Shown here in pieces: positions 60,420-64,000 of a stretch of DNA of 64,000 bases (positions are counted from its first letter, which is position 1; each line of letters begins with the position of its first letter). A model generated the notes under the pieces. The model was not told the origin of the DNA and did not search any database. It saw nothing but the letters and a program-made list of their open reading frames with translations. The position numbers and the translations under genes are program-made. The stretch comes from Atrina japonica (lineage: Eukaryota; Mollusca; Bivalvia; Pterioida; Pinnidae): NCBI GenBank assembly GCA_030159075.1, contig BROG01000004.1, forward strand, positions 4,138,001 through 4,202,000. The letters are read 5' to 3'.

Positions 60420-63077
60420 GTAATTGAATGCTCGGAAACATAATTATTGGTCATATCATTTTGAAACACTGCAGATTATTTCATGTATCTGTTTTAAATC
60501 ACTGATCCTGAGTAACCCCAAAACTTGAAATACCCCCCTTCAAGTCAGGAGTTTGTCACAAGGACATCACCTCTGGCTTAACTGCAAGATTGTTAGTAGG
60601 CCTCCTGTAGAAAATAAACGTGTAGATCATATACCATGAATAGATATATTCGACTATGTTAGTGTTTCTAATGTTTGATGTTGTTATGGATATCCCATGA
60701 ATGTAATTGTTATATTCAATAGAGTAGAATTACGGTACATTTAGAAATCTTAAATGGTATTTTCAAATTATTGAAACCAGAAGCTGGTTACTTAGAGATT
60801 TAGTATTGTATACAAAATGCCAATTTTAGTTTGTCTTATTTGTAATAATGGTTTTTTATCAATGAAACTATATTCTATATTTGGGATATGCAGTTGTCTG
60901 TGCATGATGGTGAACATTATCTTTTGTAGTCTGTAATCAAGAAATGTTCATATAGATCTATCGCTAATATTGTGTTATAATTTCATGTATTAAAACATAT
61001 CAAATGAACAAAACAATTGTTTACTATTTGAGAAATTGTTTCACTAGAAGGTATAGACTATTGGCCTATTTCATGAAAGTAGAAAGTAGGAGATCTTTCA
61101 GTATCAGTTAATTCTTCCTCTTAGAAGTAGGTCTAGTACATCAGTGCTACTACATGTGCAAGAAGTCAAACGAATTAAGATGCAATAGTCAGAATTAAAA
61201 ACTGACTTCTTAAAGATAATGTATACTTATTAAGAAGATATTTTCAAAGAGAAAAAATAAATAAGCCCAACATTCATTAATTAGATATATTCCATAGTAA
61301 AAACTCTGCCTCATGTTGTCCTATATAGAGATGTAAATATTATGATGTCAGAAGTTTGATGTTTATTCACAAATGATATCAAAGATCATGTCATTGAAAA
61401 AATACCATTTGGGAAATCAAAAGTGATTATTATTCATTTTGATATATTTCAACATGTATCAAAAGGGAGATAACTCTTAAACACATGCATTTATATATTA
61501 TGATGTAATATTATAAAAGAAATTAGGTAAAACATATATTATGAAGTAAGATTCAAATATCAAATTATTGTTACAACTGCCAATACAAAATATAATGACC
61601 TATATTAGTGAAGTGAAATAATTTATGAGCTAATGTCAAGTTTTGAATTTATGGTACATGTACATGTATATTGCTGTGAACAATCTTTGATATGCATTGA
61701 ACAAATCTTATTCGAGAGTCTTTCAACCCCTTCAAATGCTAGAGACTGTTAAAAAGTTAAAAAGCATCTCTAGCTATAATATGTTCTTAACTTGTGCTCA
61801 GGTTCATACAAGCATCATTCAAGTGTGAAATGAGTGCTTTGCACTTATTACAGACTGAGCTATTTACTTGTACCAGGATGAAATTACTCGTTTCATTTTT
61901 AATATAATTTAAATGTTGATGAGCACAGGGTTGGAAATTAGCAGAAGTCTGCTAGTCTGAGACTAGTAATTTCTGCAGTGGACAGTCAAGGATGTACTTC
62001 AGTTTATCTGGTTAACTAGTAAAACATCTGTATAAACATTATAATATGAACACGAGAAAATGGTTAATGAAAATGTATAATGTGTGCACATTGAAAATCA
62101 GAAATACCGAATCAGCTCATTAGCAGCTCCATAAATTTTTTTCTCAACTCCAACTAATATAATCATAGTTGCTTTGACTCATGCGAATATAGAATACAAA
62201 AATGAATAACTAATCAACTTAAGTAAATAATGTGCCAAATTGGTAATTTGTCACACCACTTTGCAGCTAGTGAATTTGTGATAGGACTAAAAAAATTAAT
62301 TTCCAACTAGTCATACTGACTAGTGAGACAAATGCTAAATTTGACCTCTGGAGCATGGTATAAATTATGTTACATGTATAATGTTGCTTTGTTGAGTAAC
62401 TTACACCTAGGCTAATTATGTGGTCAGCTGTCTTTTCTCAGTTGCATTGTAAAATATAAACAGTTTTTCTCTCCCATTATTAAAAACTGATCACCACCAT
62501 ATACATGTAACTAAATTAGTTAGCCAGTGTAGCATAAAAATTTCTAAAAACGAAAACAAACATTTGTCAATCCTCTTTGTGTCATAAATCACACAAGGCA
62601 TAAAAATTCAGCTAGCTCAAAAACAAATGATCCTTCAGTTTCATTCAGTTCACATTTATATATTCAATGTGACCTCTTACAAGTCTACACATCTAAGCTT
62701 TAATTCAAATTTTTAGACATTACATGTATGATAGGCACCTGTTGCAGTAATAATTCCAGACAGTGACTGGACTTTGCAAGTTACTCAATAGGAATGCAGA
62801 TTTCACTTAGTGCGTGTAGAAACTCTTCCACTGCTATCGCTGCTCACTAGAGAGTTGTACTTTATTGATGGGCTGCAAGGTCACATTATCTGTCATTATC
62901 AAATGAACCAGGAATAATCCATTGAATTATCAATGCAAAGTTCTAGTATTTTTTCTTTGTAGAGAAATAATGTAAAATGCTTAATGTTAACATGCATACA
63001 TTTTATTAGAATAATCAAAATCCTGTTCTAGTATATATATGTAACTTGTAATCACAAAGTTTGTTGTTTACTTTCAG
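60420..63077 (+). other. Intron 1 of the plus-strand gene
   Basis: About 2.66 kb of AT-rich sequence. I see no conserved exon, RNA gene or clear repeat family in it. Confidence 0.55.
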
Positions 63078-63144
63078 TCAGGAACAAGTCAAAATGTCAG
63101 CAGGTGCTTAGTCTCTGTGCAACAAAGATACTACTCAGATACAG
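63078..63144 (+). CDS. Plus-strand gene, exon 2 (presequence continued)
   Basis: Acceptor TTACTTTCAG. Reads SGTSQNVSRCLVSVQQ then RYYSDT in frame with exon 1, and ends in phase 1 at ACAG|GTAATA. Basic, Ser-rich and acid-poor up to a QRYYS stretch typical of a processing-peptidase cleavage region. The mature protein lies beyond 64000, so no function can be given. Confidence 0.68.
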
Positions 63145-64000
63145 GTAATATCTGCCATGATCTGGGCCATTCTGGGGATTCAAATGTTAATTCAGAAAGT
63201 TTTCGATTGTACTAGGCCTTTTTCTGCCAATTTGGGGAAATGCCATTGTTGAAACAAGTGGGGATTTTAATGTAAATTTATCTCAAATTGGGGAAAATGA
63301 TTCCCAGATATGTATATCTAAATGAAATGGAAACTCTTTTTTAAATGAATTTCCCCTGCAATAATTTATTTTTCATCATTGTCTCTGTCTGTAAAACAAA
63401 TTGGGAATTTTTTTTATCAAATTGGAACAAAACACATGTGTTTTGCATTGGAAATGGGGCTAAATATGGGCCCATGGAAAATAAAGAAAAAGGCTTGTAC
63501 ACTGTCTTTCACAAGAATGTTATTTCTATTCTATTAAGCCATTAATACACTGCAAATACCTTTTAAAAACAGCTAGATGCCAGAATGAATACCTAGGAAT
63601 TATTCTTTGTTTTCTTGAAATATTATGATTTATTTAGTTATTAGTACGTTAACTTCCTATGAACTTTTGCTGATTTAGTTTCCTTATTCCTTCTTGAAGT
63701 ATTTGATATCTACAGATAACCATTACCTTTTGAAGTACATGTATTAATGTTTTTTACTGATACATAAACACTGCATAGTTAAAAAAAATAATGTCGAATG
63801 TGTGTATACATGTAGCTCATTTTGCTATATATAGCTAACATGTAATTCCACCCTATGATTTTTAACCTTGTTAATATCAAGTTGAAAATGTTTGATACGT
63901 GTATATTTCATTCTTTTAATTGTAATAAATATGCCTAAAATAAAAAAAAAATTTAGTTTAAATTCACACATTACACACTTTTACAATGTAGACTAAAACA
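63145..64000 (+). other. Start of intron 2 of the plus-strand gene
   Basis: Contains the MITE at 63213-63495. No third exon was found before the window ends. Confidence 0.5.
63213..63495. mobile_element. MITE with 5-bp target duplication (TGTAC)
   Basis: Ends TAGGCCTTTTTC and GAAAAAGGCT, flanked by TGTAC, in intron 2 of the plus-strand gene. Confidence 0.8.

Overview
This is animal (metazoan) nuclear DNA: AT-rich, with about 40 short spliceosomal exons separated by repeat-filled introns. Two tRNA-derived SINE families, many MITEs and hAT-type elements suggest a lophotrochozoan, most likely a bivalve mollusc. That placement is an inference; the sequence does not name the species.

One gene fills positions 3949-60249 on the minus strand: the orthologue of EEA1 (early endosome antigen 1), the Rab5/PI3P-binding endosomal tether. 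I rebuilt 41 internal and initial coding exons plus two alternative last exons. Every junction is GT-AG and every phase agrees, giving a protein of about 1502 residues. Recognition rests on the start (M-F-K-R-L-L-N-R), N-terminal C2H2 fingers, a very long coiled coil with EEA1-specific blocks ([20 protein letters not shown]), and a C-terminal FYVE finger (WADD, RRHHCR, RVC). Two departures from the vertebrate plan stand out. The Rab5-binding C2H2 exon is present twice in tandem. The last exon, which carries the second half of the FYVE domain and the stop, is also present twice (5748-5873 and 3949-4077), each with its own splice acceptor.

A second gene starts divergently on the plus strand at 60378. 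Its first two coding exons encode what looks like a mitochondrial targeting peptide, and the rest lies beyond the window. Only 128 bp separate the two start codons, and this putative bidirectional promoter contains two ETS-type GGAAGT sites.

The introns hold four main kinds of material. (1) Three minisatellites (38 x 30 bp, about 41 x 60 bp, about 11 x 27 bp) begin exactly at, or 2 nt beyond, a genuine EEA1 5' splice site; two of them repeat the donor motif itself in every unit. (2) An array of 42-44 bp units with a 255-bp higher-order repeat lies at 46.7-48.0 kb. (3) Seven DNA elements, most starting CAGG, are flanked by perfect 5-bp target duplications; one is a 2.9-kb hAT element with a decayed transposase. 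Another element is a hAT-like deletion derivative that keeps a zinc-finger ORF. (4) Several MITE and SINE families occur, some lying within a few nucleotides of 5' splice sites. Most long open frames in the window are repeat translations or shadows and are not genes.
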